A stretch of 64,000 nt of DNA from Nitrosomonas sp. Is79A3. GTDB taxonomy: Bacteria; Pseudomonadota; Gammaproteobacteria; Burkholderiales; Nitrosomonadaceae. The stretch lies in NCBI RefSeq assembly GCF_000219585.1, contig NC_015731.1, positions 1,364,001 through 1,428,000 of the forward strand. The letters are read 5' to 3'. Both the position numbers and the translations under genes were made by a program. Of the stretch, positions 1 through 8,534 are shown one piece after another; the stretch's first letter is position 1; each line of letters begins with the position of its first letter. The notes below the pieces were generated by a model that did no database searches, was not told the DNA's origin, and worked only from the letters and a program-made list of their open reading frames with translations.

Positions 1-1
1 T

Positions 2-1905
2 ATGGCATCAGAAGAAACAATAAGAATCGCTTCAACTGAAATATTTCCAATGACTTCTGTGGAATCCCCGCTATATTCTGTGTTAAATAGTCCTGTCATT
101 TCGCTGGGAAACAGAGAAATTGAGTTACAAACGATTCTGAATCAGCTTGATTGCTTCATTTACGTGAAGGATAGAATGGGACGTTATACGTATGTAAATG
201 AGAGCGCTCAAGATCTTTTTCGTACTTCAATTGACCATATTATCGGCCGGGAAGATTGCGATTTCTTCGATTCGGAAATTGTCACTGAGTTAAAGTGCAA
301 TGACCGCCGCGTGATCGAGTTTGGAGAAACAATCAAGCTAGAAGAAAAGATTACCATCAAATCAAATGGCGAGACGCGAATTTGCCAGTCAGTTAAGCAA
401 CCAATATACGATGATCAAGGTCAAATCATTGGTTTGTGCGGGATTTCCACAGATATCACCCAATTCAAGCAAACAGAGGATGCGCTTAACCAAATTATCA
501 AACATCTGACACTAGCCAGACATGCCAGCGGTGTGGGCATCTGGCATTGGGACATAGTCCAGGATAAATTGGTTTGGGATGATCAGATGTTTACTCTGTA
601 TGGCATCTCGAAAGATAACTTCAGTGCTGTTTACAAGGACTGGAGTACAAGTGTATATCCAAAAGACTTGCAACGGATCGAGAAAGAAATCCAAATGGCG
701 TTACGTGGCGAAAAAAAACTCGATACCGTATTCCGTGTTTGTTGGCCAGATGGCACTATCCGTAGTCTCCATGTCATAGCTACCGTAGTATACGATGCTG
801 CAGGGAAACCCTTACACATGGTAGGCACGAACTTGGATATTACCAGTCATATGGAGTCAGATGACTTCATGTTGTTAGCTAGCACGATTTATCAATCAAG
901 CAACGAAGCTATTATGGTAACGGATGAAAATAACATTATTAGACAAATCAACCCAGCATTTACCCGCATGACAGGCTATGAGTTGGCAGATGTAGTGGGT
1001 AAGGGCCCCAGAATTTTTAATTCTGGACGCCATGACAAAACCTTTTATCAGGAAATGTGACAATCGATTAGGAAAACAGATCACTGGCAAGGTGAAATAT
1101 GGGAACGCCATAAGAATGGCACGATTTATGCCAGTTGGTTAAACATCAGCGCTATTCGCTATCCTAGTGGTGACATCTATTGCTATGTCGCACAGTTCTC
1201 AGATATCACTGAGAAAAAACAAAAAGATGAACTAATCTTAGCTCAAGCTAATTACGATCAGCTCACTGGTTTACCCAATCGCAATTTATTCAAGGATCGG
1301 CTAGCTCAGGAAATCAAAAAGTCTCATCGTAGTGGATTACCACTGTCATTGTTTCTCCTTGATCTGGATCATTTCAAGGACATCAATGATACTCTCGGTC
1401 ATGCTGCGGGGGATGAGCTGCTTAAAGAAGTTGCTAGTCGCATCAAGTCATGCATGCGTGAAATCGATACCGTAGCACGGCTTGGGGGAGATGAATTTAT
1501 CATTATTTTACCGGAATTCACCAACAAACTACGTATTGAGATGGTTGCTCAGCACATTATTCAAGAGCTGTGCAAATCGTTTCAATTTAATCAAAATCCA
1601 GCTGTTTATCATATCTCTACCAGTATCGGTATTGCCGTTTATCCGGAAGATGGTACGGACATGGAAAGCTTAATGAAACACGCGGATCAGGCAATGTACG
1701 CTGCAAAACAGCAAGGACGCGGACGTTTTTGTTACTTTACGTCTGCAATGCAACAGAAAGCAAATGAAAAAATGACACTTATCGGTGATCTTAGGGGAGC
1801 ACTGACACGCAATGAGCTTCATGTCTACTATCAACCTATTCTGGATTTAACTAATCAACACATCACTAAAGCAGAAGCCTTGCTGCGCTGGAAACATCCA
1901 CAACT
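2..1905 (+). pseudogene. Broken PAS/GGDEF/EAL c-di-GMP signalling protein
   Basis: One reading frame carries three PAS-like sensor segments (roughly codons 45-155, 165-280 and 290-400), a GGDEF domain with an intact GGDEF motif near position 1485, and the first part of an EAL domain (AEALLRWKHP near 1870). The frame is broken twice. A TGA at 1058-1060 sits exactly where the intact paralogue at 47815-50424 has Trp (FYREMW there, FYQEM-stop here), so a TGG to TGA change is the simplest explanation; the frame continues unchanged beyond it. The EAL domain then ends where an IS3 element starts at 1906, and the missing part is not found on the other side. The 5' end may lie outside the window: the first ATG is at position 3 of the window and the true start cannot be judged. 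A truncated PAS-only product or a separate GGDEF product from an internal start (for example ATG 1349) is possible but unproven. Confidence 0.85.
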
Positions 1906-1939
1906 TGAATCACCCCGGGTTCTCTGGAGGCTGTTTGGT

Positions 1940-2788
1940 TTAAGTAACTTTGGCAGAATCCAAGTTGGCTAACTGCCGGTAGTATTGTGCCTCAGCTTCC
2001 GCCGGCGGTATATAGCCGATGGGTCCAAGCAAACGCTGGTGATTGAACCAGAACACCCAGTTCAACGTCGCCAATTCAACGGATTCCCTGTTTTTCCATG
2101 GCCCCTGCTTGTGAATCAATTCAGCTTTGTAAAGCCCGTTGATCGTTTCGGCTAGTGCGTTATCGTAGCTATCTCCTTTACTGCCAACCGACGGTTCTAT
2201 TCCAGCCTCGGCAAGCCGCTCCGTATAACGGATAGAGACATACTGGGAACCCCGGTCGCTGTGGTGAATCAAGGCACCCAGCTCCGGTTGCCGGGCGTAT
2301 AAAGCCTGCTCCAGCGCATCCAGTACGAAGTCCGTGTGCATGCTGGAACTGACCCGCCAACCCACGATGCACCGGGCAAACACGTCGATGACGAACGCGA
2401 CATATAGCCAGCCCTGCCAGGTGGAAACATAGGTGAAATCCGACACCCATAACTGGTTTGGGCGATCCGCCTTGAATTGCCGGTTTACGCGATCCAGCGG
2501 GCACGGCAGCGCCTTGTCCGGAACCGTGGTTCGCACAACCTTGCCGCGCCGCACACCTTCCAGCCCCAACCGTTTCATGAGCCGTTCAACAGTGCAGCGA
2601 GCTACCTGCATTCCTTCGCGCTTAAGTTGCCGCCATACCTTGTCGGCACCATACACCTGCAGGTTAGCCTGCCACACACGCTGAATTTCTGGCATCAAAA
2701 CCTCATCGCGTTGGGCACGAGTGCAACGCAATGCCGGATTGCGCCGCTCGGCCGCGTGACGCCGATACCCTGACGGGGCGACCTGCAA
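1940..2788 (-). CDS. IS3-family transposase OrfB (DDE integrase domain)
   Basis: The protein carries an HTH_21-like N-terminal segment followed by an rve-type integrase core. The catalytic triad is visible: Asp in WVSDFTYVST, Asp in HHSDRGSQY and Glu in ALAETINGLYKAEL. The frame is open upstream of 2788 to about 2851 and overlaps the end of orfA, reading on through ILRSFIDRY and HGVEPICKV. It is therefore probably made as an OrfAB fusion by -1 frameshifting, as is usual in the IS3 family, rather than from its own start. No internal stop or frameshift is seen, so the transposase may be functional. Confidence 0.9.
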   Translation of the reverse strand: MQVAPSGYRRHAAERRNPALRCTRAQRDEVLMPEIQRVWQANLQVYGADKVWRQLKREGMQVARCTVERLMKRLGLEGVRRGKVVRTTVPDKALPCPLDRVNRQFKADRPNQLWVSDFTYVSTWQGWLYVAFVIDVFARCIVGWRVSSSMHTDFVLDALEQALYARQPELGALIHHSDRGSQYVSIRYTERLAEAGIEPSVGSKGDSYDNALAETINGLYKAELIHKQGPWKNRESVELATLNWVFWFNHQRLLGPIGYIPPAEAEAQYYRQLANLDSAKVT

Positions 2789-2844
2789 TACCTTGCAGAT
2801 CGGCTCGACCCCGTGGGTGTCACGATACCGGTCGATGAACGACC

Positions 2845-3168
2845 TCAGGATTTGAGTTTGCGGTCGAGCTCCGCCTGGGCGAAAAAAGCACTGGCCAGTT
2901 TCAGAATTTCATTGGCGCGACGTAATTCCTTGACCTCACGCTCCAGTGCTTTGATGCGTTCGCGCTCTTCACTGGTGATGCCATCTCGTAGGCCTGTGTC
3001 GATCTCGTGCTTCTTTACCCAATCATGCAATGTCGGCGGCGCGCAGCCGATCTTGGGCGCAATCGATTCTATCGTCGCCCACAGCGAAGGGTACTCACTG
3101 CGATGCTCTTGCACCAGGCGGACTGCTCGTTCTTTTACTTCGGGGGAATATTTGTTTGTTTTGTTCAT
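2845..3168 (-). CDS. IS3-family transposase OrfA (HTH)
   Basis: This 107-residue protein has the HTH_Tnp_1 fold: a helix-turn-helix ([32 protein letters not shown]) followed by a leucine-rich coiled coil ([19 protein letters not shown]) that normally mediates multimerisation in IS3 transposases. It ends in AELDRKLKS and overlaps the orfB frame. It binds the terminal repeats in characterised relatives. It is closely similar along its length to the OrfA at 33304-33624. Confidence 0.9.
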   Translation of the reverse strand: MNKTNKYSPEVKERAVRLVQEHRSEYPSLWATIESIAPKIGCAPPTLHDWVKKHEIDTGLRDGITSEERERIKALEREVKELRRANEILKLASAFFAQAELDRKLKS

Positions 3169-3221
3169 CGCTCCATTCTCTCAAGATTTGGAGCCTCCTC
3201 AAAACCCGGGGCGATTCATAA

Positions 3222-3422
3222 CTAAGCGATGGTATTAATATTTTTTCCAAGATGTGCCGGTAGATTTTGTGTGGAACTATTATCTGGAAGCGCTTCAATC
3301 AAAGCGAGCGCACCGGCAGCATTCAGATCGATCGCTTTTTTAAGAACTGCAATACCGACTGCTTGATTCGTGCTGGCATCAGACATTGCCGTGGCCACAT
3401 TTGCTATACCTGTAACATCCAT
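3222..3422 (-). CDS. YjfB-family putative motility protein
   Basis: This complete 66-residue protein matches the small YjfB family: N-terminal MDVTGIANVATAMSDA, then AVGIAVLKKAIDLNAAGALALIEALP, and the family-typical C-terminus NLPAHLGKNINTIA. The family is named for its occurrence with flagellar genes, but its biochemical role is not established. No flagellar gene is nearby. The gene is upstream of nothing recognisable and ends three bases from the right end of the IS3 element, so its 3' untranslated region and any terminator have been replaced by the insertion. It could be cotranscribed with nothing else here. Confidence 0.75.
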   Translation of the reverse strand: MDVTGIANVATAMSDASTNQAVGIAVLKKAIDLNAAGALALIEALPDNSSTQNLPAHLGKNINTIA

Positions 3423-3575
3423 AAAATCTCTCCTTTACTTTTATACTGTTAATAGCGGCAAGCAGCGTGAGTTTTTTGAGAGGAACATAATTAAATACAG
3501 GACTGCGCTTCGATTCACTTTTAATTTGTTGAACATACTGTGGATAGTGTGTGTCTTGAGGAATGCTCAAAATTG

Positions 3576-4178
3576 TCAGTGATTCTTTAAGAATGTCGAG
3601 AAATTCTTCCTGAGATGATCCTTCCAATTCAAGCCGACTTGTAGCGGGATTTTTACCTGAAGATCCGTGTTCTCGGTATTCTGGCCATTTAAATACAGAA
3701 TGTACTGTCCTGGCTCGCGCAACTTAAATGCCAGTGTGATCACCCCCGTTCGATGTTGCTGTGCGGGTATCGATAGTATCTCGTGTTCTTTCTGATGCTC
3801 TTTTTCATCCACTTCTATTTGAACTAAGCGCATTGCCAGCAGGTAATCGCGAGCCGATTCCGGATACAACAGGTCGATTGAAATATTCAGTGTAGCCGGT
3901 TCAGGCACTTTGCCGCATTGAACGGGTACATACGGTGATCGGATTATATCCTCAGAGGATTCATAATCTTTGGGGAGATAATAACCTGAGTAACCGATAG
4001 TCAGTGCTTCCGTTTCGATAGTGCAAGCGCCGCCGCGAAAACCCTTCGGATAGGTTTCGGATAAGTCACCTTGCGAGCTTGTGCGATACAATGTTCCGAA
4101 TGCTACGAAAACAGCGATGACACTTACCCAAATAGCAATAGGAAATTTGCGGGCTGGCAATTTTGGCGTGGAAAGCAT
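3576..4178 (-). CDS. Membrane-anchored protein of unknown function
   Basis: I do not recognise this 200-residue protein. Residues 11-28 form one hydrophobic segment (FPIAIWVSVIAVFVAF) after a short basic N-terminus, so it is probably an inner-membrane anchor with the bulk of the protein in the periplasm. The rest is mixed with several beta-type stretches (TLNISIDLLYP, GVITLAFKLREPGQYILYLNGQ) that suggest a beta-sandwich. Two cysteines (in GACTIET and VQCGKVP) could form a disulfide. No catalytic motif is visible. It stands alone between the YjfB-like gene and a 395 bp gene-free stretch. Confidence 0.6.
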   Translation of the reverse strand: MLSTPKLPARKFPIAIWVSVIAVFVAFGTLYRTSSQGDLSETYPKGFRGGACTIETEALTIGYSGYYLPKDYESSEDIIRSPYVPVQCGKVPEPATLNISIDLLYPESARDYLLAMRLVQIEVDEKEHQKEHEILSIPAQQHRTGVITLAFKLREPGQYILYLNGQNTENTDLQVKIPLQVGLNWKDHLRKNFSTFLKNH

Positions 4179-4573
4179 AACAATCCTTTTTAATTCAATA
4201 CAGAAGTAAATATTTTTTCTGTCAGTAAATCGGATTCGCCGCTTTTATTGGCGTGACCGGGTCAGTCAGAAATTATCAAAGTGCCGTAAACATAACTGAT
4301 GATGGCTTGCTTAACAAGTGATTCTGCTAAATGCCCAGCCATATCCAGACAACTCTCGGTAATACGGCACGGATGGAATTTGAAAAAGCATTGAGAAAAG
4401 CATCTGTTTAATTGACTACAACACTGGTTGAGGGTGCAATCAACGCAGTGATAAAAAGCAAATTATCAAGACCGGATAGTGTGGATTTTTTGATTAGAAC
4501 AATCACCGGCATCAACCGGTGATTGCATTTGTGGCATTCTTGAGCAGAAAAATATGAATTCTTTGTCGTCAAA
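4179..4573. other. Gene-free stretch between two envelope genes
   Basis: No convincing gene lies here. It holds the hairpin at 4501-4524. A short plus-strand reading frame around 4340-4412 that ends in EFEKALRKASV and a stop looks like the tail of a lost gene, but it is too short to name. Confidence 0.4.
4501..4524 (-). terminator. Hairpin downstream of the 4574-4960 gene
   Basis: A perfect 9 bp stem (AATCACCGG / CCGGTGATT) with a 6-base loop lies about 50 bases after the stop of the minus-strand gene at 4574-4960. The following minus-strand bases (GTTCT) contain few Ts, so it is only a plausible terminator. Confidence 0.4.
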
Positions 4574-4960
4574 TCACAGTTTATGATTTGAGTTAATGGC
4601 TGCTTTATTGACGCGATGATTAGACTCTGCTGCCATTCTTTTGTGGAGATCGGCATTACTTAGGTTTTCTTGCAAAGCCTTTTCGTATTCGCGAATATTG
4701 GCAGTCGTGTGTGATAGAAGATCCTGACCTTGACGGCCGTAATAATAAGGATGTGCTTCATATTCCGCGAGTATGGCCCGGTTCTCTTGTAACCTTGTTT
4801 TTGCGTCATTAGCCAAATTTTCGTAATGTCTTGCTACCGCATCATGGTCGCCACTAACGGCATCGGTTGGTGAAGCGCTAACCGAATTGATTTGTGCGAA
4901 GAAGACTAGCGCAATAAACGCAGCCAGTGGTAGTTGTGATGAGAGTTTTAGTGCTTTCAT
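4574..4960 (-). CDS. Exported helical protein of unknown function
   Basis: The 128-residue product begins with a clear signal peptide (residues 1-29: basic MKALK, hydrophobic LPLAAFIALVFFAQ, then SVSASP as a likely cleavage site). The mature part is charged and predicted all-helical, with two related stretches (ARHYENLANDAKTRLQENRA and HTTANIREYEKALQENLSNA), suggesting a small periplasmic helical hairpin. I do not recognise the family. A good upstream purine stretch (AGGATACTTACC region read on the minus strand) precedes the ATG. Confidence 0.65.
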   Translation of the reverse strand: MKALKLSSQLPLAAFIALVFFAQINSVSASPTDAVSGDHDAVARHYENLANDAKTRLQENRAILAEYEAHPYYYGRQGQDLLSHTTANIREYEKALQENLSNADLHKRMAAESNHRVNKAAINSNHKL

Positions 4961-5063
4961 GGTAAGTATCCTCCAGATAATTATTTAACCAACGATGCCA
5001 TCTTAACTTCACTAACGCACTGTGTATATTGGGGAAACCCTTGTTTTTTACTAAAGGAAACCA

Positions 5064-5211
5064 TTAACAGGCCGTTGAAAAACTATCTGCGTTGCCGCTG
5101 CGGTGTTAAAAACAGACTCAAAATGCTCATTTATTAAGCATAAACTGCGCTTTTTCGCCTGTTTTTGCCTTGCATCGGCTGCCTCGAAAACGTTTTTCAA
5201 CGGCCTGTTAA
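5064..5211. repeat. 148 bp palindromic element, MITE-like
   Basis: A 20 bp perfect inverted repeat (left arm TTAACAGGCCGTTGAAAAAC, right arm its exact complement) bounds about 108 bases. The interior contains further imperfect complementarity (ACTGCGCTTTTTCGCC region against its left half). It encodes nothing. The size, perfect termini and location in an IS-rich interval fit a miniature inverted-repeat transposable element or a large REP-type hairpin. No target duplication is obvious. Confidence 0.65.
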
Positions 5212-5401
5212 ATGGCGCTTACTCTGATTGGTTTGGCTGGTACAATCAACAAGAGCGCGCTTATCAAAGTATTGCTAGGCGACGCCGATGCGATCAAATG
5301 CTCAAAATCAATTTATTTCTTTAGATTTCCTTAGCACATGAACTTATGTTTTTAGATCTTGATTTACCATCAGATTGGCTTGTTGGAGCGAGCTGCTTCG
5401 C

Positions 5402-5797
5402 ATGGTGAACCAAGCCGCCATCATCCAAACACTGCAAGCCAGTTTGCCCAATCTGCTGGCCATCTACGCTTTCGGCAGCCGCATTCAAGGCACAGCACAA
5501 ATTGATAGTGACCTCGATCTGGCGGTACTGGTCGCGGGTTATGCCGAGCCTCTGGTATTGTGGGCGCTGGCGGGTGATCTAGCGGATGTGGCTGGTTGCC
5601 CGGTCGATTTGCTCGATCTGCGTGCCGCTTCCACCGTGATGCAATACCAAGTCATCACCACCGGTCAGCGCTGGTGGGCACTGGATGCACAAGCGGCTTT
5701 GTACGAGACTGCTATCTTGAGTGAGAAAACGGAACTGGACACTGCTCGTGCCGGGTTGCTATCCGACATTCAAAAAAGGGGAAAGGTCTATGGCTGA
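5402..5797 (+). CDS. mntA: MNT-type nucleotidyltransferase antitoxin (MntA-like)
   Basis: The 131-residue protein has the minimal nucleotidyltransferase signature GSX10DXD: G25-S26, then D37-L-D39 (GSRIQG and DSDLDLAV). In characterised HEPN/MNT pairs this protein silences the HEPN toxin by AMP transfer to a tyrosine near its active site. The ATG at 5402 is chosen because it lies next to the start of the fold and has GGAGCGAG upstream; an earlier ATG at 5375 would add nine unrelated residues. Its stop overlaps the start of the toxin gene by eight bases, so the pair is translationally coupled. The antitoxin looks intact although its partner is frameshifted. Confidence 0.85.
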   Translation: MVNQAAIIQTLQASLPNLLAIYAFGSRIQGTAQIDSDLDLAVLVAGYAEPLVLWALAGDLADVAGCPVDLLDLRAASTVMQYQVITTGQRWWALDAQAALYETAILSEKTELDTARAGLLSDIQKRGKVYG

Positions 5798-6217
5798 TGA
5801 TGTGCTGATCAACAAGGCTGCCACCATCGAGTGCTGTGTGACGCGGGCGCGGGAGGACTATGTAAAGAATCCGGCTCTTTTTCCATAGATTTCACCCGGC
5901 AAGATGCGGTCATCCTGAACATTCAACGGGCTTGCGAAGCAGCGCTGGACATGGGACAGCACGTAATCCGGGGTGAAAAGCTGGGCGTGCCGCAAAGTAC
6001 GCGTGATGTCTTCGGACTGCTGGCACAGGGCGATTGGATCGATGCCGTGCTTGCCGACAAACTCAAACGTATGGTGGGTTTTCGCAACATTGCTGTGCAT
6101 GACTATCTGGCGCTGCAACTACCCATCTTGATTAGTATTATCGAAACCCATTTGGATGAGTTCTTAGAGTACAGTCAGGCGTTGTTGCTGGGTGACGCTT
6201 CTCAGCCAAAAGAGTAA
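5790..6217 (+). pseudogene. hepT: Frameshifted HEPN toxin (HepT-like)
   Basis: The frame opening at ATG 5790 reads MADDVLINKAATIE and stops at TAG 5886-5888. The remainder of a normal HEPN protein follows in another frame (IDFTRQDAVILNIQRACEAA onward to 6217). Restoring one T in the five-T run at 5878-5882 joins the two halves into a full protein of about 142 residues (PALFSIDFTRQD). The RX4H ribonuclease motif is preserved as RNIAVH encoded at 6083-6100, next to the tyrosine (HDY) that is AMPylated in characterised HepT. So the active site is intact but out of frame. A homopolymer indel could be a real inactivating mutation, a phase-variable state or a sequencing error. Confidence 0.85.
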
Positions 6218-6219
6218 GC

Positions 6220-6330
6220 ATGAAACACGCCGACGAAAAGGCGTTCTGGTTAGCAAAAGTCATGAAGATTATGAAATTGAATGATAAAACTGATGCGCCT
6301 TTTGGCGTCGGCGCATCCTATCGAGCTTGA
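6220..6330 (+). CDS. Possible 36-residue ORF after the HEPN gene
   Basis: An ATG three bases after the HEPN stop opens a 36-codon frame (MKHADEKAFWLAKVMKIMKL start). I do not recognise it. Its 3' half runs through a hairpin (GATGCGCC / GGCGCATC, 6292-6317), which argues that part of it may simply be the terminator region of the toxin-antitoxin operon. Confidence 0.2.
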   Translation: MKHADEKAFWLAKVMKIMKLNDKTDAPFGVGASYRA

Positions 6331-6391
6331 GCCTAAAAATATTCTCTGTTCTAGACCTCGTCTGTGCGATTAAAGTGGAATTTTTGTAACG

Positions 6392-6427
6392 GGTAGGTTG
6401 GGGTTCCTGGAGTCACTCCAACCTACC
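6392..6427. repeat. REP-like hairpin (GGTAGGTTGG palindrome)
   Basis: A 10 bp perfect stem (GGTAGGTTGG / CCAACCTACC) encloses 16 bases. Palindromes built around GTAGGTTGG recur intergenically in many proteobacteria. It lies between the toxin-antitoxin pair and the convergent membrane-protein gene and could also act as a weak bidirectional terminator. Confidence 0.45.
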
Positions 6428-6470
6428 GTGCTATCAGTTCAAATCTCTAGTCTAGCAATTACGATGCTGT

Positions 6471-7334
6471 TTAGTTGGGAGAATTGATTTCAATGTTGCT
6501 TTTTTCTGATTCATTGTCATAATCTCTTCCTTCATTAAGTGCAGTATCTGTCATTAAGTTTGCTTTTTTGTGGATAAAATAAACCATCAGACAAAACAAA
6601 ATAACTACGATTGCGGAAAAAGCACCAATAATATTTGAACTACCTGAATTCCACATATAAAAAATTGGCAGTAACGCCAAGCATACCGTTAGAAAAACAA
6701 TAACCAAGATTGTATAATTATCAGCTGACTCAAAAATCCTTCTATGAAATTCTCTAAATTTATCATTTGTTACAGGTAATTTTCGATGCTTCCCAATACA
6801 TCTGTAATATTCACTATTTTTATCCCTCAACTCTTTTGAGTTACAAGGAAAATTTCCAACAATAAGTGCATAGTCGCAAGAATCAATAGCATATCTAAGA
6901 CAGTTGATTTGCCTAATAAATAGAAGTCTTGAATGTTTGAAGGAAATTATATGCATTATTATAGACATATTTATTAAAGCCATTCCAATTACGATTATGG
7001 AGAAAAGAGCAATAAATCCAGGTGAATTTACCATTTCGTCAAATTTACCTTTATCGGAAAAACTTATAAGAGCAAGTATAGTTGATAAAAATATAGAAAA
7101 TATTCCATATGAGATTTTTACTACTTCATATTTTTTGGAATCTCGAATATTTAGTTGATCCCATAATTTTTCTTGCTCTCTTATTTTACTTTCTTGAATT
7201 GTTATAATATGTTCCGCTAATACACTTTTATTAATGCGTTTATTTTTCTGATTTGTGGTTTCGGTACAACTGATGTTAGCTAGTTCATCCGAAGCTTTTC
7301 TTCGCTCTTCATTAATAACATAAAGCTTAACCAT
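6471..7334 (-). CDS. AT-rich four-helix membrane protein, unknown
   Basis: This 287-residue protein is not recognised. A charged cytoplasmic N-terminus of about 70 residues, with a possible coiled coil (AEHIITIQESKIREQEKLW), precedes two membrane hairpins: TM1 about 71-92, TM2 about 103-127, then a soluble loop of 75 residues (contains ISFKHSRLLFIRQINCLRYA), TM3 about 207-228 and TM4 about 233-252. The gene is clearly richer in A and T than its neighbours, which suggests recent acquisition. It sits between a toxin-antitoxin pair and an IS630 element. The layout (soluble helical part plus TM hairpins) resembles membrane effectors of the SLATT type, but I cannot show membership. Confidence 0.55.
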   Translation of the reverse strand: MVKLYVINEERRKASDELANISCTETTNQKNKRINKSVLAEHIITIQESKIREQEKLWDQLNIRDSKKYEVVKISYGIFSIFLSTILALISFSDKGKFDEMVNSPGFIALFSIIVIGMALINMSIIMHIISFKHSRLLFIRQINCLRYAIDSCDYALIVGNFPCNSKELRDKNSEYYRCIGKHRKLPVTNDKFREFHRRIFESADNYTILVIVFLTVCLALLPIFYMWNSGSSNIIGAFSAIVVILFCLMVYFIHKKANLMTDTALNEGRDYDNESEKSNIEINSPN

Positions 7335-7409
7335 AAATTGATTCCCTGAAGATTAATTTTTTATTCCATAATTTTATATAAATTATCTTATTCATGAAAT
7401 TTGTATTTA

Positions 7410-8523
7410 TAGATACGGCCAATAAATAGTTTGAATTTTTGTTGATTTTGCATGTCGTAGGAGGATGGAAAAAATAGATGCAAGAACCTTAAAAGATGAA
7501 GCGCTGCATGAACGTCGCCGGCAAGTGATTCGTCTTCACAAGCGAGGCGGGAAACCTGGGCAAATAGCGCAGGTTACGGAGCTGAGCGACACGGCTGTGA
7601 AGAAGATTATTCGACTTTATGAAGAAGGTGGTGCAGCTGGACTAAAGCCTGGTAGACGCGGGGCCGACGTACGGGTGACAAACGCAGCCTAAGCGAAGAG
7701 CAGGAGTTGAGATTGCAACGGCTTATTTGTGATAAGCGTCCTGAGCAACTGAAGATGGATTTTGCGTTGTGGAATCGTGGGGCGATAAGACAGTTAATTG
7801 AGCAGGAATGTGGCATATCCATGCCGATACGCACGGTGGGACACTACCTCAAGCGTTGGGGATTTACCCCGCAGAAGCCGATCCGACGTGCTTATGAACA
7901 ACGCCCGGAGGCGGTAAAGCAATGGCTCAATGAGCAATATCCGGATATTGCCAAGCGCGCTCGAACTGAAGGCGGGGAGATTCACTGGGGTGATGAGACA
8001 GGATTAGTCAATACGGATGTGCGAGGACGTGGCTTTGCACCCAAGGGAAAAACACCCGTGACCTACGCTCCTGGCACGCGGCAACGGCTGTCAATGATTG
8101 CCACTGTAACCAACAAAGGCTGTGCACGCTGGCAGATTATTGATGGAAATTTCAATTCAGATAGACTCATTGAATTTCTCGAACTACTGATCAAGGATGC
8201 AGGGAAGAAAGTGTTCTTGATCCTGGATAATTTGAGAGTGCACCACAGCAAACCAGTGAAGGCTTGGCTGGAAGAAAATAAGGAAAAGATCGAATGCTTT
8301 TATTTACCCAGCTACAGTCCGGAATTAAATCCAGAAGAAAGATTAAACTCAGATTTGAAGCAGGCTATCGGTTCGAAAGTTCCGGTGCGTACCAAGGAGA
8401 AATTACATGCCGCTGTCGATGATCATATGTTGATGCTGCAGAATAATCCAGAGCGCGTTGCTTCTTACTTCCAAGATCCGTACGTAAAATATGCCGCTTA
8501 AAACTATTTAATGGCCGGATCAA
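7410..8523 (+). mobile_element. IS630-family insertion sequence (copy A)
   Basis: Terminal repeats are TAGATACGGCCAATAAATAG on the left and, read inward from the right, TTGATCCGGCCATTAAATAG. Both ends are bordered by TA (7408-7409 and 8524-8525), the target and duplication expected for IS630. It ends only nine bases from the stop codon of cbbO. The transposase is frameshifted. Confidence 0.88.
7465..8501 (+). pseudogene. IS630-family transposase, frameshifted
   Basis: Two frames together cover a full IS630 transposase. The first (7465-7692) encodes the N-terminal helix-turn-helix and ends in an irrelevant tail after GLKPGRRG. The second, effectively open from about 7660, continues as GRRTGDKRSLSEEQE and carries the DDE core: HWGDETGLVNTD, LILDNLRVHHSK and LPSYSPELNPEERLNSDLK. 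The shift falls in the GGGG run near 7660. The intact relative at 38210-39247 is a single frame across this site, so the break is a mutation rather than programmed frameshifting. Confidence 0.85.
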
Positions 8524-8534
8524 TAAACTTATCT

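Larger units (their letters stand above)
1906..3218 (-). mobile_element. IS3-family insertion sequence (copy A)
   Basis: The 1313 bp element has imperfect terminal inverted repeats: TGAATCACCCCGGGTT at the left and, read from the right end inward, TGAATCGCCCCGGGTT. It carries the usual overlapping orfA/orfB pair on the minus strand, both intact. No direct repeat flanks it: left flank is ACAACT, right flank is TAACTA. On the left is the EAL domain of a broken gene; on the right, three bases away, is the stop codon of an unrelated gene. This suggests that an IS-mediated deletion or recombination removed the original right flank. A related but damaged copy lies at 33254-34215. Confidence 0.9.

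Noticed and set aside
3379..3627. An 82-residue minus-strand frame overlapping the YjfB-like gene.
   Set aside because: It overlaps the recognised YjfB frame and shows no family features.
4340..4412. Short frame ending EFEKALRKASV as a gene.
   Set aside because: Too short, no start with ribosome-binding site and no partner; listed only as a possible remnant.
7465..8501. The two frames of the IS630 copy A as a programmed frameshift.
   Set aside because: The related intact copy at 38210-39247 is one frame across the same site, and there is only a GGGG run rather than a slippery A-tract.
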